Positions 35,761 through 48,023 of a stretch of 64,000 nucleotides of DNA are shown piece after piece. This DNA is from Rhynchosporium graminicola. Taxonomy: Eukaryota; Ascomycota; Leotiomycetes; Helotiales; Ploettnerulaceae. The stretch's first letter is position 1, and each line of letters begins with the position of its first letter. Under the pieces are notes generated by a model, which was not told the origin of the DNA, made no database searches, and saw nothing but the letters and a program-made list of their open reading frames with translations. The DNA lies in assembly GCA_900074885.1 (NCBI GenBank), contig FJUW01000070.1, forward strand, positions 120,448 to 184,447, in the 5' to 3' direction. Both the position numbers and the translations under genes were made by a program.

Positions 35761-37101
35761 TTTTGCAAGTGCCTTGATACAGGGATATATATAGTGAGTG
35801 TACATTAGAGATCTTCGGCGAGAACGAGAATGAATACCGTCCGCTGTCCGGCTTTTATGAAGGGCGGAAAGGAAACTGGTTGTGGAGGGAGGATTTGAAG
35901 ATACTTCATAACAAGGCATGGACTGATGATAGTGACTGCAATTTGATGGCGATATTGATGGCGATGATGGTGAAAATAGCACCTAGTTGTCGTGGTAATT
36001 GTAATAGGCGTGGTGATGGTCGTGGTAATGCTGGAAGAAGATGCGTGCATGGCAGAGAGAAAGGCGCATCTTGAGGAAGGCGAAGATGGAGTTGAGGGGA
36101 GGACGATCCATGGTCGTGAGATGGAGATGGAGATGGGGAGATGAGATGGGATGGGATGGAGTGCTCGAACTGCGTAGAGGTTGCTGCGATCAATCAGTCG
36201 GCCGAGAAGGGAAGGAATAGGAAAACCCGAGGGAGAGGAAGGAAGGCAGGAGGCACCTCCTTCCCTTTCGGATCCCAAATATCACACACAAATATTGTAC
36301 CGAATTCACTCCAATCCAATCAAATCCAATCCAATCCAATCCAACCGATGCCTCTGGAAGGCCTCAACTTCTGACCTGGAGCAGTGGAGGAAGAAGAATA
36401 CGGCCCATTCCCAGGAGTTTTTTCTTTCCTTGTCGATCCCCGGAATGAAGCCTCGCCTCCTGTGCCCTCTACCCATCCTTCAACTACAGAGGTTGCCCGG
36501 CTTCGATAATTAGGCTTTAGCCACGAAAGAAGGTCTCGGATTCCGCTGCAAGCCCAAAGTCACAATATCACCCAAGGACACGAAGGCCTCAGACTTGGGG
36601 ATGAACGACAGTCTCGAAACATCGAATCTCAATATCACCAGAAAATCCAAAGACATAATAATGCAGATCGCGGTCGCTCTTCTCTACCTGTCGATGATAC
36701 GGTCTGGCCACTACCCTGTGTTCCCAGTACGGGATGCTGATCTTAGAAACTTGCCTCTGCTACAATTTACCAGAAGAGATAGAAAGAAGCAGAGGCCAGC
36801 TGACAACCTGTAAATGATTTGCCATCAGGTGTCACCAACGCAACGCATCTGGTGCGTTCATTGGGCTGGGAGGCAAGTTCATAGATGGGCTGAACTGACG
36901 ATACACCCAGTATCTTGAGGCTCGGATGCAAAAAGCTGGGAAGGAGGATGTTGGATGTGAGTAGTGATCAACAAGACGGGAACCTTCACCAAACCTCAAA
37001 CCTCGCCCGATGACATGAGTAAGCCTACAATACGTTGGTGGCATGGTCGGATAGACGTCGGAACCAGCTAATACCAAGTATGGACAACTCCGCTATGAGA
37101 T
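35761..37101. other. Intergenic, with AATCC repeat
   Basis: 1.3 kb with GA-rich and ATGG-rich low-complexity patches (35930-36260) and an (AATCC)n microsatellite near 36311-36343. No gene is seen. Confidence 0.45.
36311..36343. repeat. (AATCC)n microsatellite
   Basis: Tandem, slightly imperfect AATCC/AATCAAATCC units in intergenic DNA. Confidence 0.8.
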
Positions 37102-37526
37102 ATGTTCAAGAGCAGGAAATCCTTGCACAGAGTGCGGTTATCATTTCCGGAGATGCAGCGTGTAATCCAAGCAGTCCAACCAGAACACGAAGCCGCCGTC
37201 AGCGACCGGATTGCGCACAAGAATGTTTATCAGCCTGCCACCGATGTTCAGTCTGTTGAGCTATCCATCCCGACCAGTGACTTTGGGTCACCGGTGAAGC
37301 TCGAACCCAAGATGGAACAGCAAACAAGGAAGGATTTCCACTCCTATCCCAGGGTAACCGAGTCCGCTTCAGCTTCGTCTCCGAAATAGATACAGCACAA
37401 GCATCGACGCCTACAAGGCCAGATCAGGTTGTCCAAGTGTCCCACAGGAGATCTCGAAATGAGCTGTCGGATGCATTCGATGTGGAACTCTGGGCTGTAC
37501 CTTCCAAGCGGCGTCGTAGCATTTGA
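37102..37526 (+). CDS. Hypothetical protein fragment, basic C-terminus
   Basis: A tentative two-exon model. Exon 1 from about 37102 reads to SIPTSDFGSP at 37291; a GTGAAG...TATCCCAG intron of 59 nt could join it in phase 0 to GNRVRFSFVSEIDTAQAS, which stays open to a stop at 37524-37526. The C-terminus is WAVPSKRRRSI, a possible nuclear localisation signal. The second part is clearly protein-like; the first part and the true start are uncertain, and an unspliced reading of exon 1 contains VKLEP, a possible SUMO site. No family recognised. Confidence 0.35.
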
Positions 37527-39288
37527 TGGTGTAAAGCCATTCATACCATGGGTTGGGGATTTCTGATGCAAGCTACTTACATTTCCTGGGTTGAATGCCA
37601 TGTCCGTCCAGCAATCTTGCATCTTCTTTTATCACGGGTGGTGTTGAGAATTTCTCCCCGTTGCAAAATGGTTTTGCAGGCAGATTGCAGAGTACGATTT
37701 CTGAATGACAGAGGCATATATTGTACATGATGGGATTTGGCCTTGACAGATGGCTGGTAGCGAAATGAATGAGTTGCTGATCAACAACTTCCCCTCCACC
37801 CTGGGAAACGCTTGTTGTGCCATAGGGGGAGGAAACCTACGACTGCGAATGGAAGCTGAAACGCCCTACGAGATGGAAAGTCGAGCTATTCGCGTTCATC
37901 ACGTCGGTGTGAATCCTGGGTGCCGTATGGAAGGTGCTCGGGCGCCATACGATACAGCTCTCCTGCGAAATTCCAGCCTCTTTTCCATCACCCCATCGTC
38001 ATGTATGTCATATATAGCCTCTCCATCCCTCCCGCAGCCTTCGTCAGACCCAACAATACCTAGAATCTCCCTCTTTCCAACGCTTCCACAGTCAGCAAAA
38101 AACCGTCTAGAAAACGGTAAAGAAATCTCAAAGTGAGATGGATAGAAGCGTAATCGAGTCAGAATCGTCAAATTTTTCATTCCGCATTTCTCTGAACCTT
38201 GTAGGGAGCAGAGCGCATAGGAAGTTATCGTTTAGTTTGCGTCATCATGGAAAACGGGCTGAGGTTTGGTATGGTAGAGAGGAGAGGGAGCTTACTGTGG
38301 TGGGATGGATGAACGTTCGCGGCGCGGATATCGTGAGCATTGTACTTTAGCATCTACTTACTGAGATCCGGATGGGATTTGCCCTTTGCCCTTTGTACAG
38401 AATTGTCTTGATGGGTTCATGGATGCTTAGGAAGGTAGGTTGGTGGGTAGGTTGTTAATCAGCAGCGGTGACAGCCCAGCCAGGAACAGCCAGGAGAATC
38501 TCCTTTCCTGGCGGCAAGGTCGAGCGTGAGATACCTAACCATTCGACCTCAAGAGTCGGCCTTGCGAGAGGAGGTTGAAGGGGATCCATAGCAAATAAGT
38601 AAGAATCAATGCAATGTAATATGCGGCTGCCTGTTATTAGTATTCTCGGAACTGTTGCAATATTGTAGATATTATTGGGTTTACTTGTGGGAGTGGCGGA
38701 AGATCGTGTGTCTTCACGAGATCCTGTCTGTCCACTCTGCTGTCTCCACCCTCATCTCATCAGATCAGCCTAAGTGGAGACTACCTATCATCCATCCAAT
38801 CATGCTGTCACACGCTCACTCTGTAGATATGGCATAATCACAGTATCCATGCCTCGCCCCGCCCCGCCCCGCCATCAGTGGAAGCTCATGCTCATGCTCA
38901 TGCTCATTCACCCCTGAAAGCGCTAGAATGTTCCCCTCGCCTGTACGTACCGTAGGCTATATGGATTTGAGCTGTCGTTACCTACCTTACCCCGGATTTC
39001 GAACACGCCAGAGTGGCCTGAATTAGGGAAATGAATTGAATTACAAGCAAGCAAGCAATCTATCATCATCTATCTCATCATCGTACGACCAACAAAGGAC
39101 AGATTGTCATTCACCATTCAGAGAACTGCACAAATATCAACACGCCACTTCTCTTCGTACCTGACCCAACTATTTTGTTCATCCCTTTCTTCAATTATAT
39201 CTGCATGAATTGATTCACTCTCGAAAGCTACTTCAGTAGTAAACAAACACAGCATCATCGCCATCCAAGGCAACACCCAGCCGTCAAG
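37527..39288. other. Intergenic, with simple repeats
   Basis: 1.8 kb. A frame at 37750-38136 is open but has no recognisable features. (CGCCC)n and (GCTCAT)n repeats lie at about 38857-38875 and 38887-38909. The right end is the long pyrimidine/ATC-rich leader of the PDI gene. Confidence 0.45.
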
Positions 39289-40943
39289 ATGGTCCACACG
39301 CCAGCCATTGCCATAGCTGCTACAGCTCTTCTCGCTGCTCTGCCAGTCAATGCAGGACTCTACCCAAAGACATCCAAAGTACTCCAAGTCGATAGCAAGA
39401 GCTTCGATCGTTTGATCGCGCAGTCGAATTACACCTCTGTAAGCTATTATCTCCCCGACACCACACCACTCCTCCTCCTCCTCCTCGACAAACTAACCAC
39501 GATACCCTCAAACAGATTGTCGAGTTCTACGCCCCTTGGTGCGGCCACTGCAAGAACCTTCAACCCGCCTACGAAAAAGCTGCCATCAGCCTCCAAGGTC
39601 TAGCAAAGGTCGCCGCAATCGATTGTGATGTTGAAACCAACAAAGCATTCTGCGGTTCCATGGGCGTTCAAGGTTTCCCGACCCTCAAGATTGTCAAGCC
39701 GGGAAAGACACCAGGAATCCCGGTTGTCGATCCGTATGATGGTCCGCGAACTGCCAAGGGCATTGTCGATGCGGTGATTGATAAGATTCCAAATCTGGTG
39801 AAGAGAGTGGATGATAAGACTCTGGAGGCCTGGTTGGCGGAGAGTAATGATACGGCCAAGGCGATTCTCTTCTCCGACAAGGGAAAGACGAGCGCGTTGT
39901 TGAAGGCTATTGCGATTGATTTCAAGGGCAGCATCAACGTGGCGCAGATCAGGAATACCGATAAGGAGAAGGCGAGCTTGGAGTTGTTTGGCGTTGACAA
40001 ATTCCCTACCCTGTTGCTTCTACCAGGAGGCAAAGAGGCAGAGGGAATTGTGTACGGAGGAGAATTGAAGAAGGAGCCCATGGTTAAATTCTTGACTGAA
40101 GCTTCGAAGGTGGAACCAAATCAGGATCCTGCGCCTGCGAAGGTCAAGGTCAAGTCCTCCAAGAAGGATAAGCCAAAGAAGGACGACAAGCCAAAGAAGG
40201 AAGACAAGAAGGCCAAGGAAAAATCCGAAGCACCATTGGAATCCCAGGCCTCAGCCGAAGGAGAAACAGATGGCCCAGCTGCTACCGAGGAGACTCTCGT
40301 CAACGACGCCAGCGAATCCCCGTCACCTGAAGTCGAGGCCGAGAAGCCCATCGTCCTACCTCCACGGCCGATTCCCATGCTCACTACCGATGCCGAGCTT
40401 GAAGCCGAATGTCTGGGTCCTCGAACCGGGACATGCATTCTGGCCATCGTTCCCTCGAAACCCGACGAAATAGCAGCCGCGGCCGTTGACTCATTGTCCA
40501 ACATCGCACATAGGCACAAGAAACTCGCGCGCAAGCTATTACCCTTGTACGCTCTGTCCGAAACCACTCCCGGATATCACAAGATCAAGAAGTCGCTGGG
40601 TCTTGGTGAGGATACTCAGGTCATTGCGATCAATGGTCGTAGAGGGTGGTGGAAGAAGTTGCCTAGTGGAGATAGCGTCACACTTGAGGATGTAATTGAG
40701 GAGAAGGTCGAGAACTGGGTGGGAGCCATTCAATTAGGAGAGGGTGCCAAGACGAAACTACCTGCGGGTTTGATTCCTGAAGAGGTTGAGGAGCCGGCCG
40801 CTGTAGTGGAGGAGACTCCGCTCGATGATGGAGATGTGAAGACGGAGACTGCCGAGGGAGAGGCAAAACCAGATATCGTCGAGGAGGTCAAGGTCGAGGA
40901 GGAGACAGTGGCCCCGGCTGGCGATGAACATGATGAGCTTTAA
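39289..40943 (+). CDS. Protein disulfide isomerase, one thioredoxin domain (PDIA6/Mpd1-like)
   Basis: Two exons (39289-39438 and 39516-40943) encode 525 aa. The 77-nt intron joins AQSNYTS to IVEFYAPWCGHCKN. Residues 1-22 are a signal peptide. A thioredoxin domain carries the CGHC active site at residues 59-62 and the cis-Pro loop in QGFPTLKIV. A second redox-inactive thioredoxin-like domain follows (DKFPTLLLLPGG). Then come a Lys-rich segment (about 245-270) and an acidic segment, a third folded part with GYHKIKKSLGLGEDTQVIAINGR, and an acidic tail. The C-terminus DEHDEL is an HDEL-type ER-retention signal. It catalyses disulfide formation and exchange in the ER during secretory protein folding. 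It is longer than yeast Mpd1 because of the charged inserts. Confidence 0.92.
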
Positions 40944-41393
40944 TTGTGATACCGTCATACGCTTGAGAGGGAGGGATATGAAGTAGGTAGCTTCTGCAAT
41001 CAAAATTATTGATCTTCGCGAAAGGTTCCACTTGTACATTTTGTGCTCCAGAACGCCAGGGTATCATGCTTCTTTGCAGATGGACGCGTCGTTATTCAAT
41101 GGTGTCTTATCCCATGTTGTTCCCATCCCCTGGCTGCAGGTGTACAGCCTATTCCCGTTCCCAAACCCAAACCAAAGTCCTTGCTCCTTTGCAGATGCTG
41201 CTCTACGTGCCTCTTTTCTCCACCAGGTATGCCATGTGAGTATGTACGTCCCAGCGCAAATACTCATGAAACACGGCCTCAGCCCTGCTACTGAACACCA
41301 GTCCTCGAACCACAGACCAGCAGCCATTGCGCTCGTCCCATTCCAATCCTGTGATATCGCCCTTGTCTTCTACATCTCTACTCATACCTCCTA
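40944..41393. other. Intergenic, convergent 3' ends
   Basis: No gene seen between the PDI and RRP41 stops. Confidence 0.5.
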
Positions 41394-42323
41394 TCAAATC
41401 CTAGCACCCTCCACCATCCTCGCCCCCCTCTCCCTCACAACCCCATCCAAGATCTCCCTTACCTGTTTACACCCATCCACACCCACAGCCAACATGCCCT
41501 CCAGCCGTCCCTGCTGCACCCTCGTCTCCATAACCAGCACCACAACATCATCTCCCCCCCCCTCGCCTCCCCCATCCGTAGTCGCGACCGTCAGAAACGG
41601 TAATTCCTGCTCTTCCATCCCGTTGAGATCGAGCAGCGGGTCGGCTTTCTCGTCGTTGGAAGAGTAGGACGAGGTTGAGCCCGCGGTGCACGCGCAGATG
41701 TAATCGCGCATCGGAATGCCAGCGTCGATCAGCGCGAGCGTCGCGGCGTTGATGCAGCCTGCGAGCAGGGAACCGTCTTGCGAGAGGACGTGGAGCGAGA
41801 CAGAGATCGTGCTGTGTGGGTACAGGTGTGTGAGGAGGGTGTGCGTGAAGGCGGAGGAGATGGTGGTTTGCATTTCCGAAAGACGCCTGTGGAGCGAGGG
41901 ATTGTCAGCATGTTACTCTCGCACATAGAGCAATCATGACCATGACCCCCGAATCCAGGCCCTACATAACCCCACTCATCCTCATTCCCACTCTCACCAT
42001 CCTCTGCCAAAATCAGAACATGAAAAAAGTACTCACTTATCCCCCCTCCCGCTCCTCTTCCTATCCACCCCCGAGAAGCCCGCCACGTTGATCGTACACT
42101 CTATATTCGCTTTATCTCTCTGCCCCCCTCCAGCACCGCCGGTCTTCCCCTCCGAAGGCCCGCTGACTGTGCAGATCACTTTGGTGTTTCCCATCTCGAG
42201 GTAGGAACTTCCGTCCGCGGCGGCTTGCGTCCGCATCTGTGCTGTCAGGTGCCGGAGTTCGTTCCATCGGCGTCCGTCGAGCCGCAGAAGCGCGAGAGAG
42301 TAGGTTGATGTATCGAGGGGCAT
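41394..42323 (-). CDS. SKI6: Exosome complex component RRP41 (Ski6)
   Basis: Two exons on the minus strand (42323-42037 and 41886-41394) encode 259 aa. The 150-nt intron (GTGAGT...CCACAG) restores SGRGDK-RLSEMQTTI, a hallmark of the RRP41 family. The N-terminus is LLRLDGRRWNELRHL, then GSSYLEMGNTKVICTVSGPSE, as in RNase PH-fold proteins. The second half has ISVSLHVLSQDGSLLAGCINAATLALIDAGIPM. The tail is acidic/Gly-rich. In eukaryotes RRP41 is a structural, catalytically inert subunit of the nine-subunit RNA exosome ring in nucleus and cytoplasm. The length and domain order are normal. It is tail-to-tail with the PDI gene. Confidence 0.92.
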
Positions 42324-42935
42324 TGTGATAAAGAGGAAGGTTTGATGTTGAGGGGAGTGGTAATGCGTGGTGATGGGTTGAGGAAGGGAACTTCGAGGGA
42401 GCCGCGCCGGAGGTGTTTTGGTGTTTTAGTGGGGTTGAGCTTGAGCTGTTTTTTTCGCGGGCTGCGCGGCCGCTTATGCCGCCCTTCACCTGTGGTGAAG
42501 AAAGCTGGAGGAGGGCGTTGGTATTGAAGCTTCAAAAAGGTCTATCTGAAATCGTTTGCTATAACTTGTTCACAGCTAAATAATTATGACTTTGAAATCC
42601 ATGAGGCTGGTCAACCTCATAAGAATTTTTTGTCTTGGCAGCCCAGCTTTATCTTCTAGCTCAACAACACTCGTTTCTCGCACGAAACGTGAGGAATATC
42701 AAACTCGTTTGTTTCCCATGAAGGTCACCGTTACCCTTCCTTGGAACTCTATAGGTACATACAGTACGCAGATATCGAATACGGAAGTACCCTTTCGGCG
42801 AGCATTGTTGTTCCGCTCTGTCCTCCTAAAATCACAAACCTCATGCCGTCCTATCTAAAGGTGCTAAGAACCTCTCATGCTATCTTAATCCCATGCTATT
42901 TTCCGGCTCTCTGATCTACCTGCAGCAGCCTATGA
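42324..42935. other. Intergenic, no intact gene
   Basis: A frame at 42586-42858 has no recognisable features. The region may hold decayed 5' sequence of the next regulator remnant, but no zinc cluster (Cys6) can be read. Confidence 0.4.
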
Positions 42936-44014
42936 AACACAGTTCGGTCAACCTCTCTACGAACTCAGGCTCGAAGGTATCTCTGTTCTGCAATTCGGTG
43001 CGTTAACACTGCTTTGATGTCTCCGGAAGAAGCGGTGAAAGACAGCACAGTGACTTCGATCATGTTGCTTGCGACTTTCGAGACTATCACATGTAGAGAT
43101 CAGCGGAGTTTGAGGGACTGTGATATGCATAGGAGAGGCGCCACGACGATTATTGAGTTGAGGGGTAATGGACAATTTCAGTCGAGACTAGGGGTGCAAA
43201 TGTTTGTCCAAATCTGTGGGGATTTTTCTAGAGGCTGTTTACAGAGAGGTGCGAGAATTCCGAAAGGTGTTGTTAGAGCTAGAAAGCTAGGAATCATGCC
43301 GCTGGACTGCTTGGCTATCATGACTGTGCTTGGGAGTTATCAGAGATTGTTGTTGATATTGCTGAGTTCAAAGCGAGTGTCAAAGATGGCTCTCTTTTGG
43401 ATCCAGAGAATATCGGAAGCCGAGGCCTTGGATTGGACGCTCGTCTCTGCGTTTTGTAAGAAACCATTCCCGAGAAGCATAAGTTCGATGTCCTCCCCTC
43501 GGGACCAAATGACTTGATATGGGGAAGGTCTTATCACGTCTATCCAAGTTTCTGGGCCGCCTACTTCTGGAACAACATTCGAACATATCGGATTTTACTA
43601 CATCAAGAAATCTACCGGCAATCAAAGTTTCTTGGACACGAGAGAGAGTCTCAAGGTCTAGCCTCGCTCAATATCCTACATCAGATGGGTTTGGATATCT
43701 GCGCAACGGTGCCGCAATACTCTGGGTTCCTTCCACTTCTAGTGAAGTATAGGAAACAAACAGTGGCTAAGAACGGGCCACCTTCACCAAAGTTACTCCG
43801 AGGCTCATCCATTCATGCACATGCTATCTACAGCTTGATCTGGCCATTAATTGTCGTGGGAATGTCGACAGACTCCGATGACCTGCGGGAATGGATTGTA
43901 AAGCGGGCTCGTGATATAGGTCGTACAACTGGCATCCACCAAGCATTAGTCCTGGCTGATGTGCTGGAAAAGCGGGAGGAAATTCATGTTTGTCACAATT
44001 CATTGACAATATGA
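42936..44014 (+). pseudogene. Zn2Cys6-type regulator remnant (Fungal_trans_2 part only)
   Basis: Frame 1, 42936-43517, contains RYLCSAIRCVNTALMSPEEAVKDSTVTSIMLLATFETI and HRRGATTIIELRGNGQFQS (shown as separate pieces of the same stretch). This is the 'Y..Al..vN.aL..p..a..Dst...vllL.tfE.i' pattern of the C-terminal domain of fungal Zn2Cys6 regulators. Frame 2, open from 43460 to 44014, continues the same domain with RSYHVYPSFWAAYFWNNIRTYRILLHQEI, LDICATVPQ and HAIYSLIWPLIVVGMSTD. The two frames meet near 43457-43470; no GT-AG intron in the right phase was found, so a one-base frameshift is likely. No N-terminal zinc cluster lies upstream before a stop. It is most likely a broken gene; an assembly error at the junction is possible. 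Confidence 0.65.
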
Positions 44015-47000
44015 TATGCAATCTCGATGTCAAGAGATGTCGAAACTCGTTTCCCACGATCAGATTCAGGAGTTTCGTGCCTAGTTTTGATTTTCTCCAA
44101 ATCAGCAAGCCCGCAAATCCATAAGCTTGAAAATTTCCAGCTTCATCGTTGGGGCGCCGCGTTGTATATGGGGTTCCTTCTGCCTCAGGGTTCGCCCGTC
44201 CGACGAAGATCTTTAGACTCCTCATACCCTGACATAGTCCGCACGTCTTTGTGCTCCAGCGCTTCTAATCTGTCTAGTTACGAGAGCCAGAATATCGATT
44301 ATCTGCTTGGTATCATTCCTCATGAGATTGGAGGATATCATGCATTTCAATGTGTCCTTTTTGCGATGTTGACATTCGCTTCGCATTCTCATGTCGCCTT
44401 CAAGTTACGTAATTCGCATTACGATTGTGAGGCGCTGATCTCCGAACTCAAAATAAACGGCCGCAGCACGTCTGGCATCATTTTTTCGACCCCAAGCTAT
44501 CGGAAATGGAAGACGCGCTAGATTTGCAAAGCTTACCTTCTCGGGGTAATCCTTCGCGAAGAAGTACTATTATATATTATTTGACGTAGGTTCTGGCTAT
44601 AAGCACTTAGCTCACTTGCTATGAATGCACGTCAATATCTCAGAAGATCTCATGAGTACTATTGATCAGCTTTGTTCCAAGGAAAGAGACGACATTTGTG
44701 AAAGTTAGCTCAGTCGCTGGTCAAGATAATGCATGATCTTAGGCCCAGGGCCTTAGGGACTTTTGGCCCATCAAACCGCTTCGTCCCTGAAGTCTTAAAT
44801 GATGCCTCCCCCGAAGCAAATTGATATGTAGTGTGGCTCATAGGTTGTACGTCAAGACCTACCGTTGGTGGTGATAACTCAGGTCGAGCCCAGCTCGTTT
44901 GAAGACTCTCGTGTAGCGTCTACCGAAAGCGGAGACAATATGATATCAAAGCCTTGAAATGGTCAATATTTCTTTGGCCTGATCCATTTCACTCAGTCTG
45001 AAAACATCTAATAGCCAGTTCCTTGACTGTGTGGCTCGGGGCTCGCTTACAAAGCAGAACCTTCACAAAGTAGTTATTAACAGATATTTCAGATATATAT
45101 ATATATGAATCCTTAGGAGTACAAATAATTACTAGCCACCCATCTTTACATAAGATTTTTACAGCTTAGTAATAGAAGTTACGAAATTTATCATCGAAAA
45201 CTACTCTTGGAAAGAAAAGTTTCTTGCTTCCGCATGTGTTCAACAATTCCTACTTTGATTGCCTACAATTGTTTTAACATAAATGAATATGAGTGCTAGA
45301 GCTTTAGTCAATTACTTATGAGTTATCAGACTTCCGAGTGCTTATGTTTTGACTTAAGATTAAATAAATGATAATTTCTCCACTAATTCAAATCTAGGAA
45401 GGTATTTTGACGCAGGATATTTGCTTTCCTCGTAATTCCTCCCAGTTGACTGTAATAAGGCTGCTGTCCCACGTTTGGATTGCAGTTTCATTCTGTCTGC
45501 TTGTTCGAGGTATTTTTCTCTGACAGCCTATAAGTGTGCATATAGTTTATAGAAAACTGTTGGTCATACTAGTAAAGAGATACAGATCAATTTGCAACTT
45601 CTCAACAAAAATCTTGTCCTATGAACTAAAGTGCCTTCTTTCAAGCAATTGCTCTTTCGTGTTTTAGTAACGTGTCCTTTTCAACTACCTGGCATAAGCC
45701 TCTGGGGGTAGAAAATTACCTGGGCGTTTGGTCGAGACTGCTAGTATGATCATTCAACAATGGCCCTAGGATATAAAATGGCACTCTCACAGTCCTCAGC
45801 TCCTAATTCTCGATTCGTGGACTGTACATTGACTTCGAAACAAGGCATTATGACTTCTCGATTCTGTCGTTGTCCGGTCTTTCAACCCATGTCCAGGAGA
45901 TCTCGGCGCAACTACTGGAACGGAAATGGAATTTAAGATGTCAAATTCATTCCAGGCCATCCCAAACCTACTGCTTCTGCTTCTGCTATTTGCCGCACAG
46001 AAAATTCGGATCAAATATTCATACTGCGAAGATTCTTCTAGCAAGCAAGGAACTATGTATTTATTTCGCGGCTTTGGAATCATCTTTCAAGTCAAAGTCG
46101 CGATTATGCAGGTGTCACCAACGATAGAGAACCACTTCTACAACAGGTATCACCTTGGCCAACTCGGTATCTCGGAATTCGATATTACTAAGCTTCTTGA
46201 TGACATCATTGCTTACACCGTACTATTGGTCCTCTTTCCATCAGAATCACTCTTGACCATGGGCATGCTGCGTTCGTTGATTGCTTCTTGCAGACGGGTG
46301 ATATTCGGTTGTGAACACTCTTGCCGATTTCAAGATTTACTAGGCGGACATTAAACCAGGGTGGAAGTCTCATAGATGGACGTCCCAGTTGTTGGATCAA
46401 AAATTCGTTCTGCGGAAGAGTTTGCCGGCAACAGTTTGTCGGCATACATCTTCAATCAGGCTCGCAAGATAGATCTTGCTTACTGTCGTTTACGTGGGGT
46501 GCTCGACCTCACTCTGTTCTAATCCCCGATCTCCCACACTTAGCCGCTTCAAAACAGCTCTGAATGTGAGGGGGCGGGAGAAAGATCAATTTTTTTTTCA
46601 CTCTTTAAGTTCTTTTTTAGGGTTAGATTCCTTTCGTTTTGGAAGCTAGGGATCTAAGAGAGCATGCAGTGTTTTGATATTGGTTCCTTGATTGGACCGG
46701 GAAGCAGTGAGATCACTGGTCTGGAGTGATGAAACCCCACTCGCCTGCGCAGCCAAGCTATCAAAAGCAATATTCTCGGAGCATCGGAAACTCCACCTGT
46801 AACGGTGCTGGAAAAGTAAACATGGGAATTCGTAAAGTGGCTCGAGAGTGGTGAAACTGCGACGTTGCCTTCCGGGTTTATGCAATCATTTGCTCACACA
46901 AATGGAGACGTAGAAGCATGCGGTATTCAAGAAGCAACTACTATCCCGAATTGATCGAACAAAACCGCTGGAAGATACAGAAGCTAATCAAGAGTAGGAT

Positions 47001-48023
47001 AGTATTATCATTAAGGCTTTTGCTTCGCTGTACATCCTACAGTATTGAGTTCAGAGGAGAGATTTACGACGAGTTCTGCGTTGTCGCCCGTTATGTGTGC
47101 AAACAATTGCATCCACCTCGATACTCCTAGCTCTTCAGATCGACGTCCTCCCCGGAATCTCATGAACGCTTCTTTTGGGCACGGCTCCGAGCGAGGCCCG
47201 GCCAAGCGCACTATTGTAAACAGCCTGGCCTCGCCTCTCAAACTACCATGGGTTTTTTGTGTATAGTGCCTGAAAAATTCTAACCGCATCTTTTCATCTA
47301 GCCGTTCTATACAGGAACGATCAACTCTATAGCAAGAGCAGGCGCTCTAGGAGGATTGAAGATGTAGCTGACTACTCCTTGACTCGAGCCTTGACTGGCA
47401 GAGCTTGCAACCTGATCTTTAGAAGGGTACTCCTTGGTAAGAGACATTTGGGCTAATGTGTTCTCATGTGCTAGATCATCAGGAAAAGATCTTTTCGTTT
47501 CCCGGAAGATTGTTTCTTGCTTCCCCCGCGAGCCGCTGTCAAAACGCGCATGATTCCTTTTGCCAGCTAGGACACGGTCCAGATACTTGTAAGCGAGGTT
47601 CGGCTCGCTGCCAGTGTTGATCATGGCTGATCCAGGCCCGTGCATCATACTGCGTCGCCCCAAATTGGATAAAAAGCACACATAAAGCTGATAGAATTGA
47701 TAACTATTGCGCCCGTGCGTCATGCAATCGATAGGGATATTTTGCTATGAGCAGGAAGCGATTGGATGGGTGGTAGAAGACTCGAGATGTATCAAGGGGT
47801 TACAAAACAACTTCGCCCAATCATGAGTCGCTAGAATACCTCATGAAGGCCTCAGACCTTTGAAGATTTCTTCTGAAATTGGATTCATTGTAGAGCGCGA
47901 TCGCGGCGTTTTTATCTCGTCGCAGTTTGCATGCGATGGTCTTCCATTTCGTTGTCAAAAGGTAGGGTCTCTCCCAGTTTTCTACCAGTGAGAACTGCCA
48001 AGCGTACTCGACAAAATCCTAAA
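44015..48023. other. Gene-poor AT-rich region
   Basis: 4 kb with no gene I can defend. Frames at 44027-44521, 45926-46354 and 47307-47723 (minus; ends with APALAIELIVPV) are open but lack domains, signals and starts in good context. Composition is AT-rich from about 44560 to 45790. The right end holds the receptor promoter. Confidence 0.45.

Noticed and set aside
35763..35982. N-terminal extension of the zinc-knuckle protein
   Set aside because: Composition like an untranslated leader; the MSDF start is better.
42245..42535. Minus-strand ORF upstream of RRP41
   Set aside because: Overlaps the RRP41 N-terminus in another frame.
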